In this document: in pieces, positions 43,501 through 56,454 of the stretch
How the letters are laid out: each line of letters starts with the position of its first letter
Numbering within the stretch: position 1 is the stretch's first letter
DNA from: Euglena gracilis
Taxonomy: Eukaryota; Euglenida; Euglenophyceae; Euglenales
Direction: 5' to 3'
Length of the DNA: 64,000 bases
Assembly (NCBI GenBank): GCA_039621445.1
Contig: CP154954.1
Location: forward strand, 39,207,816-39,271,815
Made by a program: the position numbers and the translations under genes
The notes under the pieces: model-generated
Database searches by the model: none
Told to the model about the DNA's origin: nothing
What the model saw: the letters and a program-made list of their open reading frames with translations, nothing else

Positions 43501-44920
43501 CCACTTTTCTGTTCACCGCTTGGACGCCGCCTGTGATTCCTGCAACCCGTTCTTATGCCACAGCCGTTCTCTGTTGCAGTTCTGCAGTTGTTTTTTCGTT
43601 TTCTCGCTGTCGGTGCAGTAAACCAACCAGATGTTCACCCTGGTTCTGTGCATTTCCACCAGCCATCTGCAGAAAACTGTGAAATTCCCTGAGTTTTTCG
43701 CCCGTTGAGCCAGACATTTCCCTGATTTCCGCGATCTGCTGTGACATTCCGTTGAAATGTTCCTGGTACAGGTTGTTCTGGTTCACTGTCACCAGTTCCA
43801 TGTTCGCTTGCGTTGTTGCGAGGACTGTTGTCAGTTCTTCTTGTCTGCCGTTGATTTCTGTCAGGAGTGCTTCAGCCTGTCTGTTGACTGTTGCGTGCAG
43901 TTCGCTGACCCATTCCGTCGTTTTTTGCTGTAGCTGCTGCCGTGTTTCTGCCGTTTGCTGGTTCGTCTGTTCAGTTTTGTGTCTGAACTGTTGAAATTCC
44001 TGGGTCACCTGTCCAGTTTCGTAAGCAAAGTTCGACCACCAGTCCCAGTCAGTGTCCTGGTTCTGTGGTTCCAGCTGCGGAATCTCGTACGAGCTGTACG
44101 ATGGTTCCTGGTACGAAGTTTCAGTTTCACCCTGGAGGCGGTCAGGTTGTTCCGGGCTCTGTCGCACCGCCACCAGAGCAAAACTCTGGGTTCCTGGTTG
44201 CTGTGCTGTTGCGGTTTGCCTGCTTTGGTTGTTCTGAGTGTCCTGTTCTGGCAGTTGGAGCCTGTTTTGTGGTGCAAACACCTGTTCGTCAAAGTACGGT
44301 TCGTTGTTTTCGTCCAGTTCAGTGTAGTCTGGTGATGGACCGGTCTTTTCAGTGTCGTTCTGGTCCATGTGCACCATGGCAATGACACGTGGGCTGTCAT
44401 TGCTTGCCTGTGGCACTGTAATGTCTGTGCCGTTTTGTTCAGTTTCAGTCCACCTGTTGCTGTCCAGTGACTGGTACATGGCGGCAACGCCATCTGCCGG
44501 CTCCACCACCCTAGCGATGGCGGTTAAGGCAGCTGGCGTTTCCAGTGTTTGGTTCAGGGCTGGGAAACCATCTGCCTGCTCCACCACCCTGGCGATGGCG
44601 GTTAAGGCAGCTGGCACATCCAGTGTTTGGTTCAGAGCTGGACAGCCATCCGCCGGCTCCACCACCCTAGCGATGGCGGTTTCGGCAGCTGGCATGTCAG
44701 CGTCAGTCTTTCAGTTTCTTGTCGTTTTTCAGTTTCTTGTTCGTAGCCGCATGTTGGAGGGGAATCAAAAATGGGGCAACCTACCTCTGCTACCATGTTG
44801 TATTCGTGGTACCTGCCCTTGAGTTTCCAGTCCCTCGGGGCCGGCACCCCGTTGCGTAGGATCTTTAACCCTGCCCAGGGTGTTTTCAGTTCCCCTCGCG
44901 GATTGTTCCAGAAATTGCAT
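40509..44920 (-). pseudogene. gag: Ty3-family Gag, right copy (frameshifted)
   Basis: Mirrors 17297-21740, with the start ATG at 44920-44918. Main surviving frames are 44695-43553 (the three PAALTAIARVVEPADG repeats and coiled-coil region), 43322-42468 (coiled coil and proline-rich linker), 42242-40851 (463 codons covering the capsid-like region, clean apart from a short private insertion giving CEKKKKN) and 40760-40506 (the GKGYDSGKGYNSGKG tail). The TAA before the GKG tail and the final TGA are shared with the left arm; most other breaks differ. Confidence 0.75.
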
Positions 44921-46141
44921 TTTTCTTGTTTTGGGTGGGTTTTTTGGGTGAAAACAGGTGGGTTCCTTGGCTCACACCTTTCCTTTAAAAAAAAATCCAC
45001 AAGCAATCCAGCAAGCAAAGCCACAAATGAAGTACAAATGAATCCACAGACCAAGGTACGTAATGTCCAGGGTAAGAATGATAACTGATGCCACCAAGAT
45101 AATTCAGTTCTTGAACTTGAAACAGACAAAAACAGAGACAGAGCCCTGTGCAGGGACAGATGGAGTCAGCTTATTTGTAATTCCTAATATATAATTTTCA
45201 TAATCCTAACTGCGGAGTCATCAGGTTGGGTAGTGTTAGGTTGTGTTGTTTTGTCCACTCAGCACCCCTGACTCACACCCTGCCACAGCATGATTTTAAC
45301 CGGAAGACCCTGACTCAGCCTTCGCTTGATTTTTTGTAAGAATTAGCACCTGGCCGGTGGCTGATCGCTTGGCAGGTGCAGGCGGAACCCCCCAAACGGG
45401 TGCTACCCCTTTGAAAAAAGGGCGGGGTCTGTGATGGGCGCCTTGCGCCTGCCCCCTCCCCCACTCGACAAGGGACCTGGGGGGGACAGCCCCTTAAAAA
45501 AAAGAACAAGCACCAGGCCAGCTCCCCCCTTCGAGCAGGGAAGACGGTGGACCGGCCTGTGACCAGCACATGAGCGGTCCAGCCCCTTTTAACAAACGCA
45601 CTCCGCATCCCTTCCTAAGTGATTCGAGAAGAGTTGTAAACAACTCCTTCTAAGGGGTGTGTGAGTCAGGAGTGCTGAGTGTCCTGGCAAGTTGGCTAAC
45701 CTCAGGCGCCAACCTTAAAAGCTAACCGAGGCGCCCCAGAACTAAACAGAGAACTTGGACTAACCAGGGACCTACAGTTTCAATGACGAAACAATAAGGA
45801 TAATCCCTTCCTGACGGAATTTTAACCTCGGACCACATTTTACACAAGGCTGGCCACACTGACTTCTACAAGGCTCGGTCACTATTCTGTCCTTCCTCAA
45901 TCTGATTATACATTTGCAACGGCAAATCTGGTTCCAGTTTGAAGTCAATTCAAGTTTGTCAAGGTTCATTTGAATTCTAAGTTAATTTTCTGTTCACGTA
46001 CAGGTCTTGTGGTCTGAAGTGAATTCTGAAGCAGGAATTGTTGCTGCTGGTGTGCCTAAGAGCGCTTGTTCCCTTGCGTCAATGTCTGACCAGGACCCGC
46101 AATTTGAAGGCCTTTCGCTGCTTTTAGCAAGACCTGCCTGC

Positions 46142-46149
46142 TTTTTATA
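46142..46149 (-). promoter_or_regulatory. TATA-like box upstream of gag, right arm
   Basis: Mirror of 16064-16071. The about 1.2 kb between it and the Gag start is conserved between the arms and may be the rest of the 5' LTR and the leader. Confidence 0.4.
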
Positions 46150-46349
46150 CCCGTTCTGTGGCCAGAGACCACCCAAGGGCCCACCCCACACTAACCCCGA
46201 GAAAGGAAAAGATCTTTTCAAGTAACAGGAGATGAAACAATTTCTAACAAAGACCACCCGGGGAGTTGAGACTCAACTGGACAGGGTAATCGATCCTATG
46301 CGGTGGCAGGGAATCCACATGGACCTCGAACAAGCCGAGAAGCAAAGAA

Positions 46350-47540
46350 GGTTATCCCGCACAAATGTACCCAGGCAGTAAACGGTAATTCAGGTCGTTT
46401 TCTTTACAGGCTGTGAAGCTTGCCTGTGGTAATGAAGTTTGATTTGCAGCAAACGAGGTGGTGTCCGAGAATTTATGATGATGCAAAGCATTTGGGACAG
46501 AGTTTGGGATAGGATTCCATTGGTGTGAGGGTCATTCCGAGGGACCAACGAAGTGTGCAGCGGAATTCAGCTGTGGGTAAAAGGGTGCGCAGTCCTTGAG
46601 ATGGTGTCAAAGCGGCCCACGCCACGGCACGTGGTTGGCATTGGCTTGCAAAGCGTATAGCTTCAGGTCCATTTAATGCGTCAGAAAGTGTTTTCTGGCG
46701 GGAAAGCATGCTCTGATTCCACCAACGTTATGTATTGTGTGGAGACTGTGCCTGAAGATCAAGTTTTTGTCATTGGCCCATTGGGGCAGTGGTGCAATCT
46801 GGCCAAGTTCGTTGAGGGGTGTCGCAAACAATCGTTAGCGCACTTGGAAAGGATGTCCACGGCAGCGGGCAGGCCCAAGACATAGGGAGCTGTGCAACCT
46901 TCCGAACGGTGGTTGGGCGAACCGAGTCCACCGACCAGTGGAACAGCCTACTGGATTTGAGGAGCTTGGTGCAGTAAGGCTATATACAGAGGCAACAGTC
47001 TATGCACGCTTGTGAAGGGACGGAAGGTAATAGGGCAGAGCTTTTACAATAGTAACAGCCCGAGGCGAGGCCGTTGTTGCTCAGCTTCCGGATTTCTTCG
47101 GCAACGTGAGTAAGAGTGGTTGGGCAGGCAATTGGGAGGTTGCGGGTGTGTCAGTGCCGTTTACGGTCTGGGTGTTGATGACCGGTGGGCCGGTGATCCC
47201 GGTTTCCAGTGGCGTGTGGGCGGCATCTCGGCAGGTTTATGGGGGGAATGGTCAGGTGCCGCAGGTCAGCTTGTTGTCTTTCCTGCCTTGCGGCTCCTCG
47301 GGGTGCCGTTGCGGCTCCGTCGTGTTAATTTGGTAGTGTGACTGGTGTAGAGTCTTGCTTGCTTTGGCTGCTGTAGAGGTCCTCTGCCGTACTTGTGAGT
47401 CGAAGTCCACTTTAGGCAACAGTTGTTTCCACCAGCGCACCTCAGTTTGTTGTACTGACAGGCCCTATGGGCACTTGGAAAAACTTTGCATACACAGCTT
47501 TGAGAAATATCTGGGCGTTAGAGGCCGGGCGTGCTGTTCT
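46350..47540. other. Unrecognised arm segment, right copy
   Basis: Mirror of 14660-15860. The short frame 46676-46885 (plus) is the partner of 15312-15524, and 47106-47336 the partner of the minus-strand frame near 14864-15082. No domain is recognised. Confidence 0.35.
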
Positions 47541-47757
47541 TTTTATGCGTACGGTCGACGAGCTTCGGCAACGCCCCCAACGGCCGAGTCCTCACGCACT
47601 GCCCCCAAAACCAGTTGCCCCGCCAACTCTCTGCCCATTACCTTACTGAGTGCTTGCCAGCAATTGCCCTCAACTCCCCTTCTCTCCCACGCGTCGCCTG
47701 GCCGGCAAGGAGGTGAACGGAATTGGTAACGATTGTGAGTGCCGCGTCCCCCATCTC

Positions 47758-48050
47758 TCAATAGCAGTCCACTACGAAGGGGATTAATGTCCAGCCTCTC
47801 CGCTGGCACCACTCGCCATACTTCCTCACCTTATCCTCCTCTTGAGCCTTGTGCCACTTTCAGGTCTCATCCGTGCCAGGGCGCGTCGGAGATGGTGCCT
47901 AGGGGTGTCGGATGGTGACATCGATCGCCGCTGGTCCATCCGTGTCGTATCTCATGACAACATCCCGGGACGTGGACCATCGGGCGAGCTTTCCTCCCTC
48001 GTTGCAGCATCTTTTTCAAAAAATAGTGAGATTGTTGGAGGAGTCCATGG
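47758..48050 (-). pseudogene. LINE tail fragment, right copy
   Basis: Mirror of 14170-14442. The GEWCQRRGW-type block and the RPGD block are present but interrupted, and the RPGDVLVMRYD stretch is altered by small deletions. A hairpin element copy follows at about 48156-48256. Confidence 0.55.
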
Positions 48051-48726
48051 TTGGTGAAAAATTTTACAACAAAGTTTCGAAGGGGACAGCTGGGGATGAG
48101 AGGTTGTCCGTGTCTCATTTTTTGGACTTCTGGTTTTTCTGGACTTCTTCTTGACCGTGCCCTGTGCCCAGGGAAACGTGTGGTTTGGCCCTCGCCACAA
48201 GGAGAAACTCCTCATCAATCCCTGTGCCGCCACAGGTCGCCTGTGGTCTCTGTGAATATAAGGTTTTAAGAGCGATACGATACTGAGGGGTTTACAGAGG
48301 GGGTTTTCGGTGTCTGGGTGAGAGGTTAGTGAAAATGAGCGAGGCTCATCTTCAGTATAAAACCCCCCAAATAACAACCCCCAAATAACCCCCCCAAATA
48401 ACACCCCCCCTGTTTTCCGTTGGTTTTCCATGTAAAAATAACACACGCACCCAAATTGCACATCCCCCAGTTCGGGGGCCAAAATAAAACAGCCGGGGTA
48501 TGTTATTTAGGGGGGTTTATATAGTGACTGTGTGTGTGTTGGGTGTTTGCCTGGCGCGGCTTGTTTGTGTCTGATATGTGGTGTGTGGGAGGGGAGTTTG
48601 TGTGGCGCAGAGAGCTCTTGGCTTGGTTGTTTTTTGGCGGCGGATCCAGGGGGTGGCGCCAGGCGGGGCCAAAAAGACCAAGCACGGGATCTTCTGCTTT
48701 GCGGAAGATCTTAATTTCAATTAAAT

Positions 48727-49299
48727 ATGGGACTGCCTCCTTTGCAGGTGGTTCCAGGCCTGAACACTTCACCCATACCAATCTGGCAAGTTCATTGCAT
48801 TCAAATATCAAGGATAAGAGGCAAAAGGAAGAAAACGTTACCCCAAAGAGACACCCAGAAAACTGAAGTGATCAGGCTTGCCAGAATGCAACGATCAGAT
48901 TACCAAAATTCCAAGGCAAGAGGGATGAATGTCAGTTGGAGGCCCGAAGAAGAATCTCAGAAAGTGCAGGAAGTGACAGATTGGAGCTGGAGCAAATGGA
49001 GTGTCCGATTACACGAAGAAGACTGGAGATCTGCATTGACAGTGTGGAATGGCGAAGAAGAAGAAGAAGAATTCAGCAGTCCAGCTCCAAGATATGCAGA
49101 TGCAGCAGAAGAAGCGGAAGAACCATTGCAGCCATTCAGGAGGAAGAATGTGGTGATGGAGACCAGATCTGGAGAAGAAGGATCGGCGTCAAGGCCAGCT
49201 GCAGATGAGGAGAACTACGAGGTAGATGAGCCAGAGACCCAGCCAAGACCAAGAGGAGGAGGCAAAAGGATCAAGAGGCAGTACATCTCGGAGGAGTAA
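48727..49299 (+). CDS. Gag-like ORF of the small LTR element, right copy
   Basis: 190 codons mirroring 11782-12357, with the same tryptophan-rich, glutamate-run and basic segments, ending YISEE-TAA. The glutamate run is shorter by one than in the left arm. Frame and stop position are conserved. Confidence 0.45.
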   Translation: MGLPPLQVVPGLNTSPIPIWQVHCIQISRIRGKRKKTLPQRDTQKTEVIRLARMQRSDYQNSKARGMNVSWRPEEESQKVQEVTDWSWSKWSVRLHEEDWRSALTVWNGEEEEEEFSSPAPRYADAAEEAEEPLQPFRRKNVVMETRSGEEGSASRPAADEENYEVDEPETQPRPRGGGKRIKRQYISEE

Positions 49300-49761
49300 G
49301 CCTTTCGCTGGGAATTCGTCGACCTGATCCTGGACAAGTTCCACATTCAGCGAGAAGGTGTGCAGGAAGCATTTGCATCACGGGAAAATGCAAGATTGCA
49401 GAAATTCTGGACGAAGGAGGACAATGCATTTGCGAAGACATGGACATGGGAAAGGATCTGGGCCAATCCCCCATGGACATTGATGAACCAAGTCATCCTC
49501 AAGATCATCGCGGACCAAGTGCAGGAGATGGTGCTGATTGCACCGGAGTGGCGTACGACTACATGGTGGCCAGTGCTGCAGAAGATGACAGTGAAGTTCA
49601 TCATCTTCGAGGAAGGAATCCGGTTCTTCGAGATCTGGGACCAGCAAGCGGGCCAGATGCAGCCGACTGGGCCATTGCGTTGGCCAGTCCGGGCGTGTTT
49701 GGTCCGATACCGAAGATTCCAGGAGGAGACCCTGAAGGACATGCCCCCAGCAAGCAGATGA
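49300..49761 (+). CDS. DIRS/Dam-like domain of the small LTR element, right copy
   Basis: In frame with the upstream ORF after one TAA. AFASRENARLQKFW, DNAFAKTW, IWANPPWTL and VLIAPEWRTTTWW are intact, so neither arm has lost the domain. A second frame, 49440-50033 (197 codons), overlaps it in another phase and runs on past its stop, as in the left arm. Confidence 0.65.
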   Translation, partial: AFRWEFVDLILDKFHIQREGVQEAFASRENARLQKFWTKEDNAFAKTWTWERIWANPPWTLMNQVILKIIADQVQEMVLIAPEWRTTTWWPVLQKMTVKFIIFEEGIRFFEIWDQQAGQMQPTGPLRWPVRACLVRYRRFQEETLKDMPPASR

Positions 49762-51369
49762 AGGAGCAACGTCCCGAGCCCGCAGGAGAAACGAAGATGA
49801 AGGTGGACTCTCCGAGGCCCGCAGGAGGAGATACCGTCGGCAGCGGTGCCAGTGGTTCGCGGAGACGTGGGAATGAGGCGGTGTGGACCGAGTGTTGCCT
49901 GCCCTCCCCTCCCAGTCTGATCCCCCTCCTCTGTGAAGCCAGTGTCCAAGATCCCCGATCAGAAATTGAAGGATTCAGAATGTCTTTCAATGGTGCACGA
50001 AATGGCCTGCGTCAGCACAGAAAGAATGTCTGAAAATTCCAGGTGTTGGAGGTCGATTGTCGTCGGATGCTCTGGGCGGACCCACGGCCCGTCACCCCTG
50101 GGGGGCGGTTGCTCAGGGCGGTTTGGCTGCCCGTCGCCGAAGATGAGTCGTTGGGTTGGTTGGAGTGTGGCGGTGTGGATTTGAGGGTTGCCTGCCCCCC
50201 ATTTTCAATTCAGTGGAATTGGATCAAATATGCAGAATGGATGACAAGTGAGGTGGTGTGGACTTTGCGTTGACTGCCCCATGTCTTCGATTCGATGCGG
50301 TTTGGAGGCAGATTTGGATGAATAACAGGTGTGTGTGTGGCAGTGTGAACATCATGTTACCTGCCCCCTCCTGGATGATGGAATTGTGGCCCTGGGATCT
50401 TGATTCGGGAGTGGCGGTGTGAACTTCCAATGTTACCTGCCCCCCCATTCATCATTCGCTACCTGGACATTGTTGGATGTGCGGACCCTGGACCACGAGC
50501 TTACCCCCAGACTCAGTATTCGCTCTATGTTACTTCCCAAAAAAAACACCGCCAAGCCACCACCCCCCCACACCACCCACCACAACCACCCCCCAAGGTC
50601 GAAGACCTCGGGGCCCAAAAACCCAAGGCCTCGGGCCCACGGGGGCCGAGCTCCCCCCACACCCCCCCCCCCCCGAGGCGAAGACCTCGGGGCCCAAAAA
50701 ACCCAAGGCCTCGGGTCCACATGGGCCGAGGCCCCCCCCGAAGCGGAAGGCTTCGGGGGCCAAGGGGCCCGAACACTTCCCTGGGGCCGCCTCGTATTGG
50801 CGGAGGCGGTACGCAAGCGGTCCGGGAGGGAAGTGTTGGGGGCGGCCCCAGGGGGTGGCGCCAGGCGGGGCCAAAAAGACTTAGCGCGGCATCTTCTGCT
50901 TTGCGAAGATCCTAATTTCAATTAAAAATGGGACTGCCTCCTTTGCAGGTGGTTCCAAGCCTGAACACTTCATCCATACCAATCTGGCAAGTTCATTGCA
51001 TTCAAATATCAAGGATAAGAGGGAAGAGGAAGAAAAAGTTACCCCAAAGAGACACCCAGAAAACTTGTATTGGATTGTATTCTGTTGGGACAACGGTGTT
51101 GGCGCTGAGGTTTCAGGTTTGTTGCCCGCCGTTGCGGCGTGCTTGCCGTTGTTTGCACAGTTTGGAGTGGGGTGTCCATTTAGCTTGAGTAGGGAGAGCG
51201 AGGGCCTGTGAAAAAGGTGTCGGCACTTGTGGATTGTTCAGTGTAAAAGCAACACAGAAGTTGTTTTTATGTCTCTTTGGCTAGTGTCAGAGAGAGGCCT
51301 TGCCAGCCTCTGCTTCTGTTTAGCGTTGTTGCCACCTCTTGGACGAACCACCTAGCTGTTAGCCTGGCC

Positions 51370-51530
51370 GGAGAGGCAAGACGCCGAAAAACACCGGAAA
51401 TATGATGCTGCCTGTGCAAGGCGGGGGCGGCGCCTCAATGCCTTCTTGATTGACTGCTTCAGGTGACTAGTCCAGGAATGCCGCACACTGATGTCCATCA
51501 TCCTCAGAGCCCTGCTAGAACAACGGGGGG
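51370..51530 (+). pseudogene. Inverted LINE tail fragment, right copy
   Basis: Mirror of 9530-9700: a KYDAACARRGRRLNAFL-type block followed by an MSIILRALLEQRG-type block. From 51070 to 51370 nothing is recognised. Confidence 0.5.
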
Positions 51531-51534
51531 GGGT

Positions 51535-52640
51535 CGATAGCCACTGTCCAGTCGCGGAAAAAACACATCGCCGGGGCGAATATTGTCATCCGCCCGTTGC
51601 TCGTTTTTTTGTTGAATTGCAGCACAACAGGTGATGACCCGTGACATCCACAATCCCCTAGCATTTTGGGCAGTGCAAGCCTTTGGTGGAAGCAACGTCG
51701 CTCAACTGCATATGCCAATGTTCCACCGAAGGAGACGGCCGAGTTCCACAGAAGGCAAGAGCGTTTTGCTTTGTGTTGCTGCAACCCACGCCATTATGTG
51801 GGGCTGACATTTGCTTGCAAACCGAACTTGATCCTGTGCAGGTAATTCTTGGGTTAGCAACGCTTGCCGCGCAGTGGAAAGTTGACCGGTTTCTGAGGTG
51901 TGGGGGCTCTAAGTGTTTTGGATAAGAGACAAGTCCCCGAGCCATTGTGGAAGGGGTCCTGTGGTTCCGAGGATGGTGAAAGCGGCTCGCAAACAATCCA
52001 GGGTGTCTGCAGGAGCACGGGGGAAAGCTGATGGTATTCCCAATGTCTTTGGCCCGCGGCGAAAGTAGTCAACGATGTCAGCAATTCAGCCAGCAATTCG
52101 AACGTTCAAGCGGATGTGGCTGGGGTATGAAAGGGCAAGGCCTCCCAAGCGAATTGGTAGGCAGATTTGCTCCCGTTGTTGTGGTGTGCACGGGACACCA
52201 AGCAGTCCTTCAAAAGCAGTTCCGTAGGATAGTGCTGAATGCTGCACACTCCAGTGGACCCTGGGTGTTTGTGGCTGCTCGCAGAAGGTCGTTTACTTTT
52301 CTAGAGGTGAGGCAATATCGAAGAATAGTGAAATGAAGATGCGCCTGTGGTAGCTTGGAAAGAGATTGGCATGCCTCCATAACACTGTTCACACGATTAC
52401 TCCAAATCTGCCGGTCAAATGTATCGCCTTCCGGATGCCAGAGTGGGATCCCGACAACTTCGAGGCCAGAATCCTTGAGAAGCGGCACGATGGGTACTTG
52501 GCGAAGTGGTCTGTCTGCGGGGTACTTCCACAATTTTGAGGTGAAGGCAGGGCCCAACAGATTGCACTTAGCAAGGTTCACCGCCAATCCGCTTTTTCCC
52601 GCTTCACGGACGGTGTGGAAAGGGCCGTGAGGAGTTGCAT
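51535..52640 (-). pseudogene. LINE reverse transcriptase C-terminal half, right copy
   Basis: The frame 52587-52210 (125 codons) is uninterrupted: MAVNLAKCNLLGPAF, VVGIPLW, DRQIWSNRVN, LPQAHLHFTILRYCL and LLRAATNTQGPLE. It repairs the frameshift seen in the left copy at about 8520. Later blocks (LGGL.L type and RADDNIRPGDVFFPRLDS near 51590-51535) are in other frames. Confidence 0.7.
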
Positions 52641-55540
52641 CGCGTGTGTTGCGGACAGCCTTTTTACGATCAATTTCCTGGAATCTCTGAATTATGCAAT
52701 GCCGGAAAAAAGGGTACAGACCAAAATCTTAATCTGGGATTTGTGTGTATAATTCTGTATTTCATTGGCAGCCTCTAGCAAATAGTGTATCAGTTTGCTT
52801 GGACTTAATCAAGGGCATTGGCAAAGGTCTTCAGGATTTCTTCCCCTGCTGTGCGAACGATTTTGGAAACACCAGTGATGCAGTGAGAAATTTGTATGAT
52901 TCGCCAAGTCTGCAATTCCTAATTCAAGATTGCAAAGCCATTGAAGAATGCCAATTGTTTTGTAGGGAGCAAAATGCTTACACTGATTGCGTGGGTCACT
53001 GATTGAACCTCAAAGAAGTCCTCGTGCTGTGCTGGAAGTTTTGAAAAGTTCAATGCCAGAAAAGTCAAAAGTGAGACACTGGGTCCAGGCCAAGAGTGGG
53101 CACTCGAACAATCAGTGTATACCCTGTACAATCAGTCAGCTCCCGGGCTTGGTCAGCCCAGATGTCATTGAGGAAGTTTCCAGGAAGAAGCTACAGCATG
53201 GACTGGGAAGATGGACCACATCCATGACAGAATGGGTACAGAAGATGCAATCCAGCAGCTGCAGATGTGGACGGATTTGGGTACACTGCTGTCCAGGAAC
53301 TATGGCTGAAGGTGAAGCTGATCACCATGTACATCCTGTGTCGCAGGAGTCTTTTTTCAGGGCTTTGGAAGTTCTGCAGCAGCAGAAGAGCCCTGCCATG
53401 GCAATCTCATCTGTACATGTTGGTGTTCAGGCGGCTGAAGTGGAGGTGATTACAATCATTCCAAGAGTGGAATTTGCTCTGCAAGCTGCTGAAGAATAAG
53501 ACAATCAATCTGAAGACAAGGTGAAACAAAAAGAGACATCCAAGGAAAGATGAATCAGGAGATTACAATGTAAGAAGGGGAAGAAGGAGGAGCCGCTGAA
53601 GCCATTCCCTGTGCGTTAAACTCGTGTGTTTGCTGGGATTTCATTGCAATTCAAGTGTAAGCATTTTCCTGGTTTGGTTTGTGATTGCCCAGCCACCATT
53701 TGTAGAGATTTGCCCTGTAGGGCACTTTGCTTTTGGGTCTTCCCCTTTTGATTTGCCCAGATTTCCCCTTAACAAGGACGGCACCAAAGGGATGGATGTA
53801 ATTGCCCAGTTGGGGAAGGGTCAGGACACAAAGAAGGGGGGTACTCTGTTTTGCCCGCATGGGCACAGAAGTACGGCAGGGCACGTAACTGACCAGTGGA
53901 TAAAGACATTTGGAGCTGAAGATTTTCCGCCTTGCCCAGATTTTTTCCCATAGTCCCGTTTTTTGGCTGCCCATTTTTGGGGCACAAAAATCAGGATCCC
54001 CTTTTCGTGATTGCCCGAATTCCCTCCAGGTACATTTTTGTTGGCCCCCCCAGGGCCCAGGGATGACAGCCTAGGGGGGGGGGGGGGGACAATTCGGGCA
54101 CATGGGGGGGGGGAGGGCACATCAGGGCGAGGTTAGAATTTGAATTGGAAAATTTGACCTGCGAATGCCGATTGACATTCCAAGGAATGTTCTGTAGGAA
54201 GGTGGTGTAGGATTCGCCAAGTCTGCAATTCCTAATTCAAGTTTGCAAAGCCAATGAAGAATGCCAATTGTTCTGTAGGGAGCAAAATGCTTACACTGAT
54301 TGCGTGGGTCACTGATTGAACCTCAAAGAAGTCCTGTCTTTGCTTGTGCTGTGCTGGAAGTTTTGAAAAGTTCAATGCCAGAAAAGTCAAAAGTGAGACA
54401 CTGGGTCCAGGCCAGGAGTGGGCACTCAAAAATTGCCAGTGGAAAATCCCAAGTTAGCAATAGGATACTGTCCAGCATTGCACATTACAGGTTGGCCTGG
54501 GCCAGAAGATTGTCACCCAAGTGTCACATCAATGCCAAATCGAAACGGCAGAGGATTTCATAGGTTAACCCACAACCCATGGCAATGCCAACAACTGGGC
54601 TGTCCAAGACACCAAATGACCACCATCTTTCTCTCCAGAACGTGCCTCACGGCTCATCTGGATGATCCACCGGTGCTCGATTCTGTTGTACGTGCCTCAC
54701 GGCTCATCACCATCCCCACTTCAGTGACAATGACATGCTATCTTCACAGACATCTGCAGCAATGTACAGTGCAAGTGCTGCCATCAGCTGCAGCTAGTGG
54801 TCCGCCAATGACAATGTAATGTCACTCCACCAGATCACAATCTTAGCGTCAATCCCCTTCGTGGCCCAACAGGATCGTTTGAACTGGACAAAGCTCATAC
54901 CAGTTTGTGTGTGGTTGGGGCCTCGGCTCAGTGCGTTAGGACAGCCCTTGTCCAATGACGTTGATGTCGTGCTGTGTGATGGTGTGTTCTGCGCCAGTAA
55001 ATATCACGGTTTGATCGTTTTCTCCGTCTTCGTCTCCTGCGTGTTTCTGTCTCCTCTCCATGTTCTGCGAGGGGCTAACTGGCTCGTCTGTCCGCTGTGC
55101 TCTGAATGCCTGGGCAACTGCGCAGCATTTCATGAAGGGGGGGGGGGTGGCGGACAGCCTTTTTTCGATCAATCTCCTGGAATCTCTGAATTAGGCATTG
55201 CCAGAAAAAAGGTTCTCAGACCAAAATCTAAATATGGGATTTCTTAGTATAATTCTTTATTTCATTGGCCTATGGCAAACAGTGTATCAGTTTGCTTGGA
55301 CTTGATTGATCAAGGGCATTGGCAAAGATCTTCAATATTTGTTCCCCTGCTGTGAAAAATATTTTTGGAAACTCCAGTGATTCAGTGTGAAATTCCCAGT
55401 GGAAAGGCCCAATTCGTCATTAGGAGACTGCCCAGCATTCCACATTACAGGTTGGCCTGCGCAAGAAGTTTGTCACCCCAAGTGTCATTGGACAAGGGCT
55501 GTCCTAACCCACTGAGCCGAGGACCCATCCACACAAGCGG
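52640..55540. repeat. Repeat-rich insertion splitting the LINE, right copy
   Basis: Mirror of 5573-8410 with the same nested direct repeats. It includes the uncharacterised frame 52987-53499 (plus). A G-rich stretch near 54075-54115 and small indels distinguish the arms. Confidence 0.6.
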
Positions 55541-56435
55541 CGAACCCAGGAGACGGCCTTCATCCAAGTACCATCCCTGCCGTTCGACGTTTGCAGACAG
55601 CTCTTCCAGGACATCTTGCAGTCCCCAGGCCAACAGAGCTGGGCCACACGGGTCTCCGTGTTGGGCGACTCTGGCCGAAGTGAGCATTTTCTTGCCACAA
55701 AATAGATGGGAATGTTGGCTGTAGCAAGTCTCGACCCATGGCATCGCAGCAGGACGTCTCGGACGGACACTGTCTAATGCGGAACTGCGGAGGAGGCTGT
55801 TTAACGCGTTGCTTAGGTCTATTTTTAAAAGGCACCAACGATCCTCATTCTTGCGGAAGAGGTCATCGGTCATCTGTTGCACGCCAATTGCGGTGAGGCT
55901 ACCCATACTCCGCTTTGCATAGGACTGAGGTCTTTGAGGGTCTGCGTGATGGCTTGGAGGTGCATGAATACCTTGGCTACAAGGCGTCCGAGGCACTCCT
56001 CTGCGGCGATTGGTCAGGTTCCCCCCGTGTGCATTCACACATGGCGGAGCAACCTTGTCACCTTTTTTTGAACTGGACAGCGTGCCGACGCTGGTCCACG
56101 TCCCCTGTGGTGCCGTTGTGCGAGTCACGTGCACCTACATCACCCTCCTCCGCAACTTAAATGCAAGTGCTGACTGGGGTCCCTGCATCATCTTTAGGCA
56201 TTTCAAACGGCAGAGCTTTGCCCACTAAAGCGCGGGGGGGAAAGACCATAGGGCACAGGTTGGCCGCAAGGTCGCTGTGCGCGCCAGGTTGTACCTTCAA
56301 CGGGCCGTCATTGAAAGTTGGGAGGAGACTGCGTTGCCTGGCGTACCGCAACCAGCCCTGAGAACTAGGTCCGCGGCTGCAAGGGAACAAGCTTCGGACA
56401 CCGAGCGAGTGGAGAATTGTGTGAGCACTCTCGTG
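55540..56435 (-). pseudogene. LINE reverse transcriptase N-terminal half, right copy
   Basis: The frame 56134-55445 (229 codons) has KIDLSNALN (motif A, Phe changed to Leu), HGDPCGPALL (motif B) and YLDEG, in which the second catalytic Asp of YLDD is changed to Glu. The left arm keeps YLDD. The insertion begins just after this point. Confidence 0.75.
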
Positions 56436-56454
56436 GGACATGGGGCAATCAGTA

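Larger units (their letters stand above)
48627..51069 (+). mobile_element. Non-autonomous LTR retroelement with Dam-like domain, right copy
   Basis: LTRs at 48632-48863 and 50834-51064; target-site duplication TTGTA at 51065-51069 and, mutated to TTGTT, at 48627-48631. The polypurine tract GGGAGGGAAG ends at 50833. This copy reads on the plus strand because the arm is inverted. The 5' LTR start has mutated from TGTTGG to TTTTGG. Confidence 0.85.
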